DNA of 64,000 bases. It comes from Parvibaculum sp. Its GTDB lineage: Bacteria; Pseudomonadota; Alphaproteobacteria; Parvibaculales; Parvibaculaceae. The stretch covers positions 1-64,000 of the forward strand of contig NZ_JAUSBV010000010.1 of NCBI RefSeq assembly GCF_030651915.1, read 5' to 3'. Position 1 is the stretch's first letter. Each line of letters starts with the position of its first letter. Position numbers and translations under genes: made by a program. Of the stretch, positions 57,163 to 64,000 are shown one piece after another. The notes under the pieces are model-generated. The model searched no databases and was not told where the DNA came from. It was given only the letters and a program-made list of their open reading frames with translations.

Positions 57163-58124
57163 GGCGCCACCCGATCGCGCGGCGGGCGTCCGGCGAAGAA
57201 ATCGTCGAGATTGTCGAGCGCGCGGAAACCCATTGCGTTGCGCGTTTCGAGCGTCGCGCTTCCCAGATGCGGCAGCAGAAAGGCGTTCGACAATCCGAGA
57301 TAACCCGGATGCAGGTTCGGTTCGTTGTTGAAAACATCGAGTCCGGCAGCGCCGATGCGGCCGGAGGAAAGCGCGGCAATCAACGCGTCGTCGTCGACAA
57401 TGTCGCCGCGTGCCGTGTTGACGACGATGGCGCCGGATGGCAGCAGCGCCAGGGTTTCGGCGTTGACGATGCGGCGCGTTTCGGGTGTCGACGCGCAATG
57501 GATCGACAATATGTCCGAGGCGCGGAACAGCGATGCGGCGTCCGCGTGGAAGACCGCGCCTTCTTCGGCATCGGGCCGCAAGCGGTTGCGATTGTGATAG
57601 TGGATCGTCATGTTGAAGGCGCGCGCGCGGCGGGCGACGGCCTGACCGATACGCCCAAGTCCCAGAATGCCGAGACGCTTGCCCGAGATTTCGCGGCCGA
57701 GCATGCCGGTTGGCGCCCAGTTCTTCCAGCGTCCCTCGCGAATGGTTGCGGCGCCGGCCGTTGCACCGCGTGCGGCGCCGAGCATCAGCAGCATTGCTAT
57801 TTCGGCCGTTGCGTCGGTCAGCACGTCGGGTGTGTTGGTGACAGTGACGTCGCGGCCCGTGGCCGCGGCGACATCGATATGGTCGTAGCCGACCGAAAAC
57901 GTAGCAATAACGCGGATTTCTGCCGGAAGGGCGGCGATCAGCTTGGCGTCGATCCTGTCCGTTACAGTGACGAGGAGGCCGTCCTTGTCCGCTGCGCGGG
58001 CGAGCAGCTCGTCGCGTGCATAAAGACGATCATCCGTGTTCAGGTCGGCTTCGTAGTCGCGCATGGCGCGCGCTTCGACCTCTGTCGGGAGCTTGCGGGT
58101 CAGGAGAATGCGGGGACGGGACAT
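57159..58124 (-). CDS. D-isomer 2-hydroxyacid dehydrogenase (glyoxylate reductase-like)
   Basis: A protein of 321 residues. NAD(P) binding is in LGILGLGRIGQAVARRARAF (about 150-170), substrate and catalytic residues in VVNTARGDIVDD (Arg) and LLPHLGSATLETRNAM (His, with Glu in DVFNNEPN). It resembles glyoxylate/hydroxypyruvate reductases. It is coupled to the FGE-like lipoprotein gene. Substrate unproven. Confidence 0.92.
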   Translation of the reverse strand: MSRPRILLTRKLPTEVEARAMRDYEADLNTDDRLYARDELLARAADKDGLLVTVTDRIDAKLIAALPAEIRVIATFSVGYDHIDVAAATGRDVTVTNTPDVLTDATAEIAMLLMLGAARGATAGAATIREGRWKNWAPTGMLGREISGKRLGILGLGRIGQAVARRARAFNMTIHYHNRNRLRPDAEEGAVFHADAASLFRASDILSIHCASTPETRRIVNAETLALLPSGAIVVNTARGDIVDDDALIAALSSGRIGAAGLDVFNNEPNLHPGYLGLSNAFLLPHLGSATLETRNAMGFRALDNLDDFFAGRPPRDRVAP

Positions 58125-58219
58125 TGAGGGCCCTTGGCGTTCGATTGATTATCCGGTTTAGCCGATGGTGTAGGATTACAAAAGGCCGGACACGATGACG
58201 GGAAGGAAAGCCGGAAGCC

Positions 58220-59047
58220 ATGCGAACGACAAGCTCGAGTTTTGTTGCCGTCCTGCTGTGGACCGTCGCAATGCATTCAACTGCCGCAGCGGTCGAAGCC
58301 GAATTGCAGATGCATCGCGCCGTGTACGAACTGTCGCTGGGGCGATCGCAGGCGGTCAGCGATGTTGCCGGTATTGAAGGGCGGATGGTCGTGGAATGGC
58401 GCGGCGGACGCGAATGCGGCGGCTATACGTCGATGCAGCGGGTCGTGACGCAGGTGACGGGGGACGAGGACAGGGCGGTCAGCAACGATGTCCGGCTGAG
58501 CACCTGGGAGGCGGCGGATGGCGGCGAATTCCGGTTCACGCGGACGGAATATGTAAACGGCCAACTTGTTGAAACTGAAAGCGGAATCGCCCGCCGCGCG
58601 GCGCCGAAGGGCGCGGTGACGGTCGAGCGCGAGGGTCTGCCTCCGATCGAAATACCAGGCGAGGTGCTGTTTCCGGTTGCCTATAATCTGCAGTTGATGG
58701 CAGCGGCGAAGGCCGGCCGGCAGCTCTTCAGCGCCCCGATTTTCGATGGCACCGAGGAGGGCGAGAATCCGACAAATGCCTTTATCGGCAAGACCTTAGC
58801 GATACCGGACGACGCTCTTTCGGCGGCTGTGAGCGGCAGCGTAGCGCCGCTGCTGTCCGAAATGACGGCGCGGCCGGTCAGGCTGAGCTATTTCGACCGC
58901 GACGCGCGCGAGGGCCTGCCCAATTTCGAAATGGGCTATGTCCTTCTATCCAATGGCGTTTCGGCGTCGCTGGTGCTCGACTATGACGATGTGGTGATGA
59001 ACGGACGGCTGAGCGAGGTTCACTATTTCGCAGCAGGCAGTTGCTGA
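58220..59047 (+). CDS. DUF1849 / EipB-type periplasmic protein
   Basis: A protein of 275 residues with a signal peptide (about 1-25) and the DUF1849 pattern: AVYELSLGRSQAVSDVAGIEGRMVVEW, EFRFTRTEYVNGQL, IPGEVLFPVAYNLQLMAAA, FDGTEEGENPTNAFIGK. Brucella EipB folds as a beta-spiral with a disulfide between an early and the last cysteine; here Cys66 (ECGGY) and Cys275 (the final residue) match. The role is in envelope integrity. Confidence 0.9.
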   Translation: MRTTSSSFVAVLLWTVAMHSTAAAVEAELQMHRAVYELSLGRSQAVSDVAGIEGRMVVEWRGGRECGGYTSMQRVVTQVTGDEDRAVSNDVRLSTWEAADGGEFRFTRTEYVNGQLVETESGIARRAAPKGAVTVEREGLPPIEIPGEVLFPVAYNLQLMAAAKAGRQLFSAPIFDGTEEGENPTNAFIGKTLAIPDDALSAAVSGSVAPLLSEMTARPVRLSYFDRDAREGLPNFEMGYVLLSNGVSASLVLDYDDVVMNGRLSEVHYFAAGSC

Positions 59048-59050
59048 AGA

Positions 59051-59152
59051 CCCCCCCTCTGTCACAAATCTGTCAAAAAACTGTCACAAATCGACTTATC
59101 CCCGGCCGGTGCCACGACTTGTCCCCGGGGCGAAGTCCGACTTATCCCCGGG
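59051..59152 (+). repeat. Pho-box-like repeat element, copy 2, with 23-bp iterons
   Basis: After a run of seven C come three tandem 11-bp units at 59059-59091: CTGTCACAAAT, CTGTCAAAAAA, CTGTCACAAAT. Then three copies of GACTTrTCCCCGG begin at 59093, 59116 and 59139, exactly 23 bp apart; the last ends just before the dinB stop at 59153. The 11-bp units look like PhoB boxes. No promoter or coding gene follows on this strand: it runs antisense into dinB. Confidence 0.65.
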
Positions 59153-60421
59153 TCAGCGCGGCAGGCCACGACCCTTGCCGATCGACTTGTCTCCGAATCG
59201 CGCTCTCAGCCGGTCCATCGCGCGTTCGGCGGTGGCGCGCCGCGTCGCCGCCGGGTCGAGCATGTCGGGCGGGTCGGCGAGATCGGCGGGGCCGAGTTGC
59301 GAGATGCCGACGCCGAGCAGGCGGAAGGCGGTGCCGGTCGCTTCCTTCGCCAGCAGGGGGGCGGCGATGCGATAGACCACATCGGCCAGCTGCGTCGGAT
59401 CGTGCAGGGTCTGGTTGCGGGTGCGGGTCTTGAAGTCGGCGGTCTTCAGCTTCAGCACCACGGTCGCGCCGGACAGGCCGGCCGCCTTGGCGCGGCGGGA
59501 GACCTTTTCGCAGAGCGGCCAGAGGATGCGGTCAAGCGCGGCAGCGTCCGAAATATCATCCGTGAACGTCGTTTCGGCCGAAATGCTTTTGGCGCCCTGG
59601 GACGGTTCGACGGTGCGGACATCGAGGCCGCGGGCGAGGCGCCAGAGTCGACTGCCCATCGAGCCGTAACGCGCCATCAACTCGTTTTCCTCCATGCGCT
59701 GGAGCTGCGAAATTCGGGTGATGCCGTCGCGGGCGAGCCTGGCCTCGAAGGCCTTGCCGACGCCCCAGATCAGCGAGACGGGTTTTGCGGCCAGGAAGGC
59801 GAGCGTTTCGGCGCGGCCGATGACCGAGAAGCCGCGCGGCTTGTCGAGGTCGGAGGCGATCTTGGCCAGAAACTTGTTGTGACTGAGGCCGACCGAGACG
59901 GTGATACCGATCTCCTTCTCGATGCGGTTGACGAGGCGGGCCATGCTGAGCGCCGGCGCGCCGTGATGCAGGCGCTCGGTGCCGGACAGGTCGAGAAAGG
60001 CCTCGTCGATCGACAGCGGCTCGACCAGCGGCGTCAATTCCTGCATCAACTGCCGAACCTCGCGGCCGACTTTCGCGTATTTGGCCATGTCGGGCGGCAT
60101 GACGACGGCTTCGGGACAGGCCGCCATGGCCTTGAACATCGGCATGGCCGAGCGGACGCCGCGCACGCGGGCGATGTAGCAGCAGGTCGAGACGACGCCG
60201 CGCTTGCCGCCGCCGATGATCAGCGGCTTGTCGCGCAGGGCGGGGTCGTCGCGCTTTTCGACGGCGGCATAGAAGGCGTCGCAATCGAGATGGGCGATCG
60301 AAAGTTCGTGCAGCTCGGGATGGAATTTCAGGCGCGGCCGCTTGCAGGACGGACAACGCACCGCGCCTTCGGGGGCGGGCGAGAGGCAGTCGCGGCAGAA
60401 GCCTTGCGGGGCGGCGGTCAT
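59153..60421 (-). CDS. dinB: DNA polymerase IV with N-terminal zinc ribbon
   Basis: A Y-family polymerase for translesion synthesis, 422 residues. The catalytic residues are Asp46 and Asp48 ([12 protein letters not shown]) and Asp139-Glu140 (LSIDEAFLD). A CxxC ... CxxC pair (Cys9, Cys12, Cys23, Cys26) before the palm suggests a zinc ribbon common in alphaproteobacterial DinB. The C-terminal little-finger region ([14 protein letters not shown]) is intact; no clear clamp-binding end was sought. The stop lies against the repeat element. Confidence 0.95.
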   Translation of the reverse strand: MTAAPQGFCRDCLSPAPEGAVRCPSCKRPRLKFHPELHELSIAHLDCDAFYAAVEKRDDPALRDKPLIIGGGKRGVVSTCCYIARVRGVRSAMPMFKAMAACPEAVVMPPDMAKYAKVGREVRQLMQELTPLVEPLSIDEAFLDLSGTERLHHGAPALSMARLVNRIEKEIGITVSVGLSHNKFLAKIASDLDKPRGFSVIGRAETLAFLAAKPVSLIWGVGKAFEARLARDGITRISQLQRMEENELMARYGSMGSRLWRLARGLDVRTVEPSQGAKSISAETTFTDDISDAAALDRILWPLCEKVSRRAKAAGLSGATVVLKLKTADFKTRTRNQTLHDPTQLADVVYRIAAPLLAKEATGTAFRLLGVGISQLGPADLADPPDMLDPAATRRATAERAMDRLRARFGDKSIGKGRGLPR

Positions 60422-60549
60422 GGGTACGAGCCAGGTAGCGGAATTTTGCTGCAGTCTAGCATAGTGCGTGCCGCTTTTTGCTTGGTGGCTCCGAACGTCG
60501 CACCTACAGTTGGGAAGTTGTGAGCTGCCACGCCGGTTCGGGGGAATCG

Positions 60550-61446
60550 TTGAAAAAGCTGTCGTCTTTGGCGCTCTGCGCGACCGTTACTTTCATTGCC
60601 ATGGCGCTGGCCGCCTGCGCCGCGAAAGCACCACCACCAGTGAAAACCGCGCTTGCGGCGGCGGAAGCTCCCGCTTCAACGCCTGAAGCTCTAACGGCAT
60701 CCATTCGCGGCTCGCGGGAACGCAATGTGTTCGACAGCGAGGGCGTCTATGTGGCGGGGATTGACGGGAAGATGATCCGCCAGTCGGGGCGCACCTATGA
60801 AAACCCCATCGCCATTGCGCCAGGACCCCATTCCCTGCTGATCGGTTCCAGCAGGGCAGCCTATGGGACGCTGCACACGCGGCTTGAGGCGAAAGAAGGC
60901 GCAAGCTATGTGCTCCGCTGGGAAAGCGATGCGACCGGCATCCCGATCTATGGCGGCACGATGACTGTATGGATCGAGGACGAGGCGAGCGGTGAACTCG
61001 TCATGCCCAAGCGCAATATCTGGGGCGAGATTTCGAAGAATGCCACCTATGTAAGCCCGGATATTCCGGAGCAGGAGGCGGCGCTGATTTCAGGCGTGAA
61101 GCCTGAAGGCTTTCCTGGTGTCGATCACACCTACCTCGCGGCTGTGGACGGCGTCTATACGGCTGACAACAAGGCATCCAGAATGCCGATCAAGGTGAGG
61201 CCCGGAAAGCGAGCACTGCTTCTTGGCTATTACAGCGGCGGGATTGCGGAGTACCCAGTGCTGGTCGATCTGCAAGCAGGGCACAGCTATGTTATCGGCT
61301 TCGTTTCCGATTTGGGGGCAGTGCCGGGGCTGGCAAATGAACGTCTCTCGATATGGCTCGACGATCAGACAACGGGCGTGCGCGTGGTGCCGGCCCAACG
61401 CGTGATGGTGCAGCGTATTCGGCGTGGAGCGATCATTCTGCCGTAG
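60550..61446 (+). CDS. Lipoprotein with two homologous halves, unknown function
   Basis: A protein of 298 residues from TTG 60550 (GGGGGA upstream), giving a clean lipoprotein signal [20 protein letters not shown] with lipobox AAC. The body duplicates: [16 protein letters not shown] ... [15 protein letters not shown] ... [10 protein letters not shown], and [16 protein letters not shown] ... [15 protein letters not shown] ... [10 protein letters not shown]. No later start keeps the signal peptide. I do not recognise the family. Confidence 0.72.
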   Translation: MKKLSSLALCATVTFIAMALAACAAKAPPPVKTALAAAEAPASTPEALTASIRGSRERNVFDSEGVYVAGIDGKMIRQSGRTYENPIAIAPGPHSLLIGSSRAAYGTLHTRLEAKEGASYVLRWESDATGIPIYGGTMTVWIEDEASGELVMPKRNIWGEISKNATYVSPDIPEQEAALISGVKPEGFPGVDHTYLAAVDGVYTADNKASRMPIKVRPGKRALLLGYYSGGIAEYPVLVDLQAGHSYVIGFVSDLGAVPGLANERLSIWLDDQTTGVRVVPAQRVMVQRIRRGAIILP

Positions 61447-61529
61447 GAGAGAGGAGCCCGGTATTGTTCGATCCTCCACAGCAGGAGGGCGGGAAGCGGC
61501 GTTCGCGGCAGAAGCCGTCGCTCATGTGC

Positions 61530-62549
61530 CTAGCGTCCAATTTTGTCGAGAAGGCGATCTCTCTTGATGTCAAAGAAAGTATCCATATCAAAGTAGTTGA
61601 AGATTTTCTTGACGGAAAAGCGTTGTTGTAGGCGCCTCTGAATATCGACAGCATCTGGATTTACAAGAACTATCGCTGGATCATTTTTCCGAATTGCGAG
61701 AACTGATCGAAGGACGGATGAGAAATACAAATCTGCTACTGGAAACGAGTATCCGATGAACACGAATGCCTTCGCAGATTGCATCTCGCGTTCCATTTGT
61801 TCCCAAATGGACTTAATTTCCTCAGAATGGTTCAGCGTTCCTAAGTGCTTGTTCCCATCATTCTCGGAACCGACGAACTTAAGGTGAGTTGGCGCAACAA
61901 TAAGAGATTGGTCTGGGTTGTCCCTTACATCGATTTTGTTTTTGGTCAGCGTCCAATTGATGGAACCATGCGGCTTTAGGACCTTCAACCCATTGCTTGC
62001 TTTGTTGAGGCCAACATAGTGCCACGGCTTTTGCTTCGGCATTGAGCGTTCAAAAATTATGTCGTAATTGAAGGAGACCATGGCATCGCGAGATCTGATG
62101 TGATTCAGCAAAAGCTGACCGTATGAATGTCGGGTGCTTTTGTTGGCTCTATAGCGTCCAAATACGTTCCCAATTTCCGAAACTAGATCACCCCAAATTT
62201 GGGTTGTGTAAGTTCGAAGCTGTGCGCTGGTGCCCGGCGCTTGGATTCGCTCAGAGAGAAATGTGAATACTTCCTCTACGTCAATATCGGAAAGGGATTG
62301 CCGTCGCTGTTTGGTGCTATGCCTAGCGGGAACCTTGGCGTAGTTGAGAAAATACCGAAATAGGAATGCCTCGATGCGCTTGGACTTTTCTTTGTTCGTA
62401 CAGAATCGCAGAAAAGTGGGCCAAAATTCTTTTTGGATTGGGATTGGTACTTTTCCGCCGCCTTGAACTGCAGCGGTCGCTCCGGCACCGTACGAAGCTC
62501 CAGCACCGATAAAATATACAATCTTTCGGCTTGGCTTTTGCTTTGCCAT
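61530..62549 (-). CDS. SIR2-domain protein, low GC
   Basis: A protein of 339 residues from ATG 62549 (AGGAG nine bases upstream). It shows the SIR2 NAD fold: GAGASYGAG at 15-23, SFNYD with Asn161 and Asp163, KPHGS with His194, the likely base, and FIGYSFPVADLYF near 264-276. No second effector domain is visible. GC is far below its surroundings (25 of 60 bases are G or C at 62041-62100; 47 of 60 at 62821-62880), which suggests transfer. SIR2 proteins often work in antiphage defence by draining NAD; that role is inferred. Confidence 0.8.
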   Translation of the reverse strand: MAKQKPSRKIVYFIGAGASYGAGATAAVQGGGKVPIPIQKEFWPTFLRFCTNKEKSKRIEAFLFRYFLNYAKVPARHSTKQRRQSLSDIDVEEVFTFLSERIQAPGTSAQLRTYTTQIWGDLVSEIGNVFGRYRANKSTRHSYGQLLLNHIRSRDAMVSFNYDIIFERSMPKQKPWHYVGLNKASNGLKVLKPHGSINWTLTKNKIDVRDNPDQSLIVAPTHLKFVGSENDGNKHLGTLNHSEEIKSIWEQMEREMQSAKAFVFIGYSFPVADLYFSSVLRSVLAIRKNDPAIVLVNPDAVDIQRRLQQRFSVKKIFNYFDMDTFFDIKRDRLLDKIGR

Positions 62550-62560
62550 TCGTGCAACTC

Positions 62561-63493
62561 CTAAAGTTCTTTTGTTCCAATGTCTCGGTACAAGCGATCT
62601 TCCGGCCACAGCCATGCGGCGCCGCGGACGCCGCTGGCGTCGCCGTGCTGGTGGGGGCGCAAGCGGGTGGCGACGGTGTCGGAGAAGACGTAAGCGCCCC
62701 AGCGGGCAGGCACTTCGTCGTAGAGGGCTTCGATGTTGGACATGCCGCCGCCCAGGACGATCACTTCGGGGTCGAGAATGTTGATCGTGTGGGCCAGCGC
62801 GCGGGCGAGGCGGTCGGCGTAGCGGCGGAGCGCCAGGCGGGCGGGGCGGGCGCCCGTTTGCGCCGCGGCGACGATTTCTTCGGGCGTCAGCGCCTCGCCT
62901 TCTTCCTCCTTGTAGAGGCGGGCGAAAGCGGGCCCCGAAGCCCATGTTTCGATGCAGCCCTTCTTGCCGCAATAACAATCCGTACCCGGATATTCGTCCG
63001 GGTGCATCCAGGGCAGCGGATTGTGGCCCCATTCGCCGGCAATCGCGTTGGGGCCCGCCAGCAGCCTGCCGCCGATGACAATGCCGCCGCCGACGCCGGT
63101 GCCGAGAATGACGCCAAAGACCGAGGCGGCGCCGGCGCCCGCGCCGTCGGTTGCTTCGGAGAGCGCGAAACAATCGGCGTCGTTGGCGAGGCGGAGGGGG
63201 CGGGCCAGCGCCGTTTCGAGATCGCGCCCGAAGGGATGGCCGATCAGCCAGGTGCTGTTGGCGTTTTTGACGAGGCCTGTCGCCGGCGAGATCGTGCCCG
63301 GCATGCCGATGCCAACCGTGCCTTGTTGTCCGGTCTCGGCTTCGAGGGCGGCGACCAGATCGCGGATCGCGGCGACGGTGGCCGCGTAGTTGCCCTGTGG
63401 GGCGGCGATGCGGCGGCGCGTCAATTCGCGGCCTTCAGCGTCGAGGGCCAGGGCTTCGATTTTGGTGCCGCCGAGGTCGATGCCAATGCGCAT
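62561..63493 (-). CDS. ROK-family sugar kinase
   Basis: A protein of 310 residues, N-terminal phosphate loop IGIDLGGTKIEALAL, sugar-binding ENDADCFALSE-like NDADC segment and GEWGHNPLPW, plus the zinc motif CYCGKKGCIET typical of ROK kinases. Related to fructokinase/N-acetylglucosamine kinase. The SIR2 gene starts 11 bp downstream, so the two may be co-transcribed. Sugar specificity is not decidable. Confidence 0.93.
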   Translation of the reverse strand: MRIGIDLGGTKIEALALDAEGRELTRRRIAAPQGNYAATVAAIRDLVAALEAETGQQGTVGIGMPGTISPATGLVKNANSTWLIGHPFGRDLETALARPLRLANDADCFALSEATDGAGAGAASVFGVILGTGVGGGIVIGGRLLAGPNAIAGEWGHNPLPWMHPDEYPGTDCYCGKKGCIETWASGPAFARLYKEEEGEALTPEEIVAAAQTGARPARLALRRYADRLARALAHTINILDPEVIVLGGGMSNIEALYDEVPARWGAYVFSDTVATRLRPHQHGDASGVRGAAWLWPEDRLYRDIGTKEL

Positions 63494-63549
63494 GGGGAGA
63501 TTTCACGATTCAGGTTGTGCGGGGTGTTTATATTACGATGAAGGAAGGC

Positions 63550-63580
63550 GTGGATGGCCCGAATAAATCGGGCCATGACG
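63550..63580. repeat. Alphaproteobacterial intergenic palindrome
   Basis: ATGGCCCGA (63554-63562) and TCGGGCCAT (63568-63576) form a perfect 9-bp hairpin flanked by GCGTGG and GACGG. This GTGGATGGCC ... GGCCATGACG form is a frequent intergenic repeat in Hyphomicrobiales. It lies in the 106-bp gap between the ROK kinase and the CapA-like gene, whose ribosome site it may affect. Confidence 0.75.
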
Positions 63581-63599
63581 GCTTTGGGGGATCGGGTGC

Positions 63600-64000
63600 A
63601 TGGCGTTTGTTGCTTGCTGGCTGCTTGCCTTTGTACTTCTCGCACTTCCCGCCCAGGCGGATGACCGCCTGACGGTGGTGCTGGTGGGGGATACCGGGCT
63701 TAACGCCGGCGGGGCGCCGGTCGATGCGCGGGGCGGCTGGAAGGGCGGGCGGCTGGTGACGACGGCGGAAGCGCTGGAGGAGATCGCGCCGTGGCTTCAG
63801 GGCGATGTCGTGTTCGCCAATCTCGAAAGCGTGGTGACCGACCGCAACGACATTCCGGCGCGCGAAAAGATGTTCGTATTCCGCATGCATCCCCAAGGCG
63901 TGCGGGGGCTGGCGGCGGCAGGGATCAATGTGTTCTCGCTCGCCAATAATCATGCGCTCGACTACGGGACGCGCGGGGCCGGCGAGACACTGGCCCATGT
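63600..64000 (+). CDS. CapA-family (PGA capsule-like) metallophosphatase-fold protein, partial
   Basis: From ATG 63600 to the window edge, 133 codons are visible. A signal peptide (ending LPAQA) is followed by LTVVLVGDTGLNAGG, DVVFANLESVVTDR, and INVFSLANNHALDYGTRG, the signature of CapA-type proteins, with the metal-site Asp, Asn and His. These are associated with poly-gamma-glutamate or exopolysaccharide. The end of the gene is outside the window. Confidence 0.88.
   Translation, partial: MAFVACWLLAFVLLALPAQADDRLTVVLVGDTGLNAGGAPVDARGGWKGGRLVTTAEALEEIAPWLQGDVVFANLESVVTDRNDIPAREKMFVFRMHPQGVRGLAAAGINVFSLANNHALDYGTRGAGETLAH

Noticed and set aside
62549-62561. SIR2 plus ROK kinase as one defence system
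   Set aside because: The ROK kinase has high GC and a normal family sequence; closeness alone does not show a joint role.

Overview
The window is GC-rich DNA of an alphaproteobacterium. Lineage signs are a MipZ division-site ATPase, an ATP12-type chaperone, DUF1489, DUF1499 and DUF1849/EipB genes, DinB with an N-terminal zinc ribbon, a perfect TTAA-N7-TTAA CtrA box, and intergenic palindromes of the kind spread through Hyphomicrobiales. Within that class a Parvibaculum-like or other Hyphomicrobiales genome is my guess; nothing here fixes the genus. Almost all of the window is ordinary chromosome. There is no phage, integrase, IS transposase or CRISPR array.

Layout: 1-14,430 is the tuf - S10 - spc - alpha ribosomal superoperon with secY, adk and rpoA, all on +, with an internal promoter before rpsM and a strong terminator after rplQ. 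14,500-23,700 holds a Deg protease, bacterioferritin with its ferredoxin (a pair of Fur-family-like boxes lies upstream), then a + strand train: rarA, crcB, an rluC-type gene, a RelE/HigA-like toxin-antitoxin pair, a HAD phosphatase, AsmA and ATP12. 23,860-27,660 is propionyl-CoA carboxylase (pccB, pccA) with composite palindromic repeats before and after pccA. 27,960-31,380 has a bactofilin-like membrane protein, two tiny secreted proteins, a decayed GST/HxlR pair, lipB and an isolated FliN-like protein.

31,540-38,850 contains cysG-like and cysH sulfur genes, tRNA-Leu(GAG), mgtE, a kelch protein, a PAP2 phosphatase, a thiolase, an NTF2-like protein and DUF1489. 38,840-43,640 is a tight four-gene minus-strand unit: glutamine-synthetase-like gene, aldehyde dehydrogenase, Fe-dependent alcohol dehydrogenase, panC. 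43,860-49,900 has mipZ, a D-Ala-D-Ala carboxypeptidase with a SPOR domain, DUF1499 behind a CtrA box, and clpS-clpA. 50,000-64,000 has a VOC protein, a beta-propeller lipoprotein, HIT, an acyltransferase-like protein, RidA, agmatine deiminase, a GGDEF protein, a sulfatase-modifying-factor-like lipoprotein, a hydroxyacid dehydrogenase, EipB, dinB, a duplicated-domain lipoprotein, a low-GC SIR2 gene, a ROK kinase and the start of a CapA-like gene.

The most interesting signals are: (1) two related elements lying between convergent genes (30,081-30,275 and 59,051-59,161), each with three 11-bp PhoB-box-like repeats plus copies of ACTTrTCCCCGG, spaced exactly 23 bp in the second; (2) the GS-like/ALDH/ADH/panC unit, which could make beta-alanine by a gamma-glutamylated route for pantothenate; (3) the low-GC SIR2 gene; (4) a deletion scar that removed the facing halves of a divergent GST/HxlR pair.
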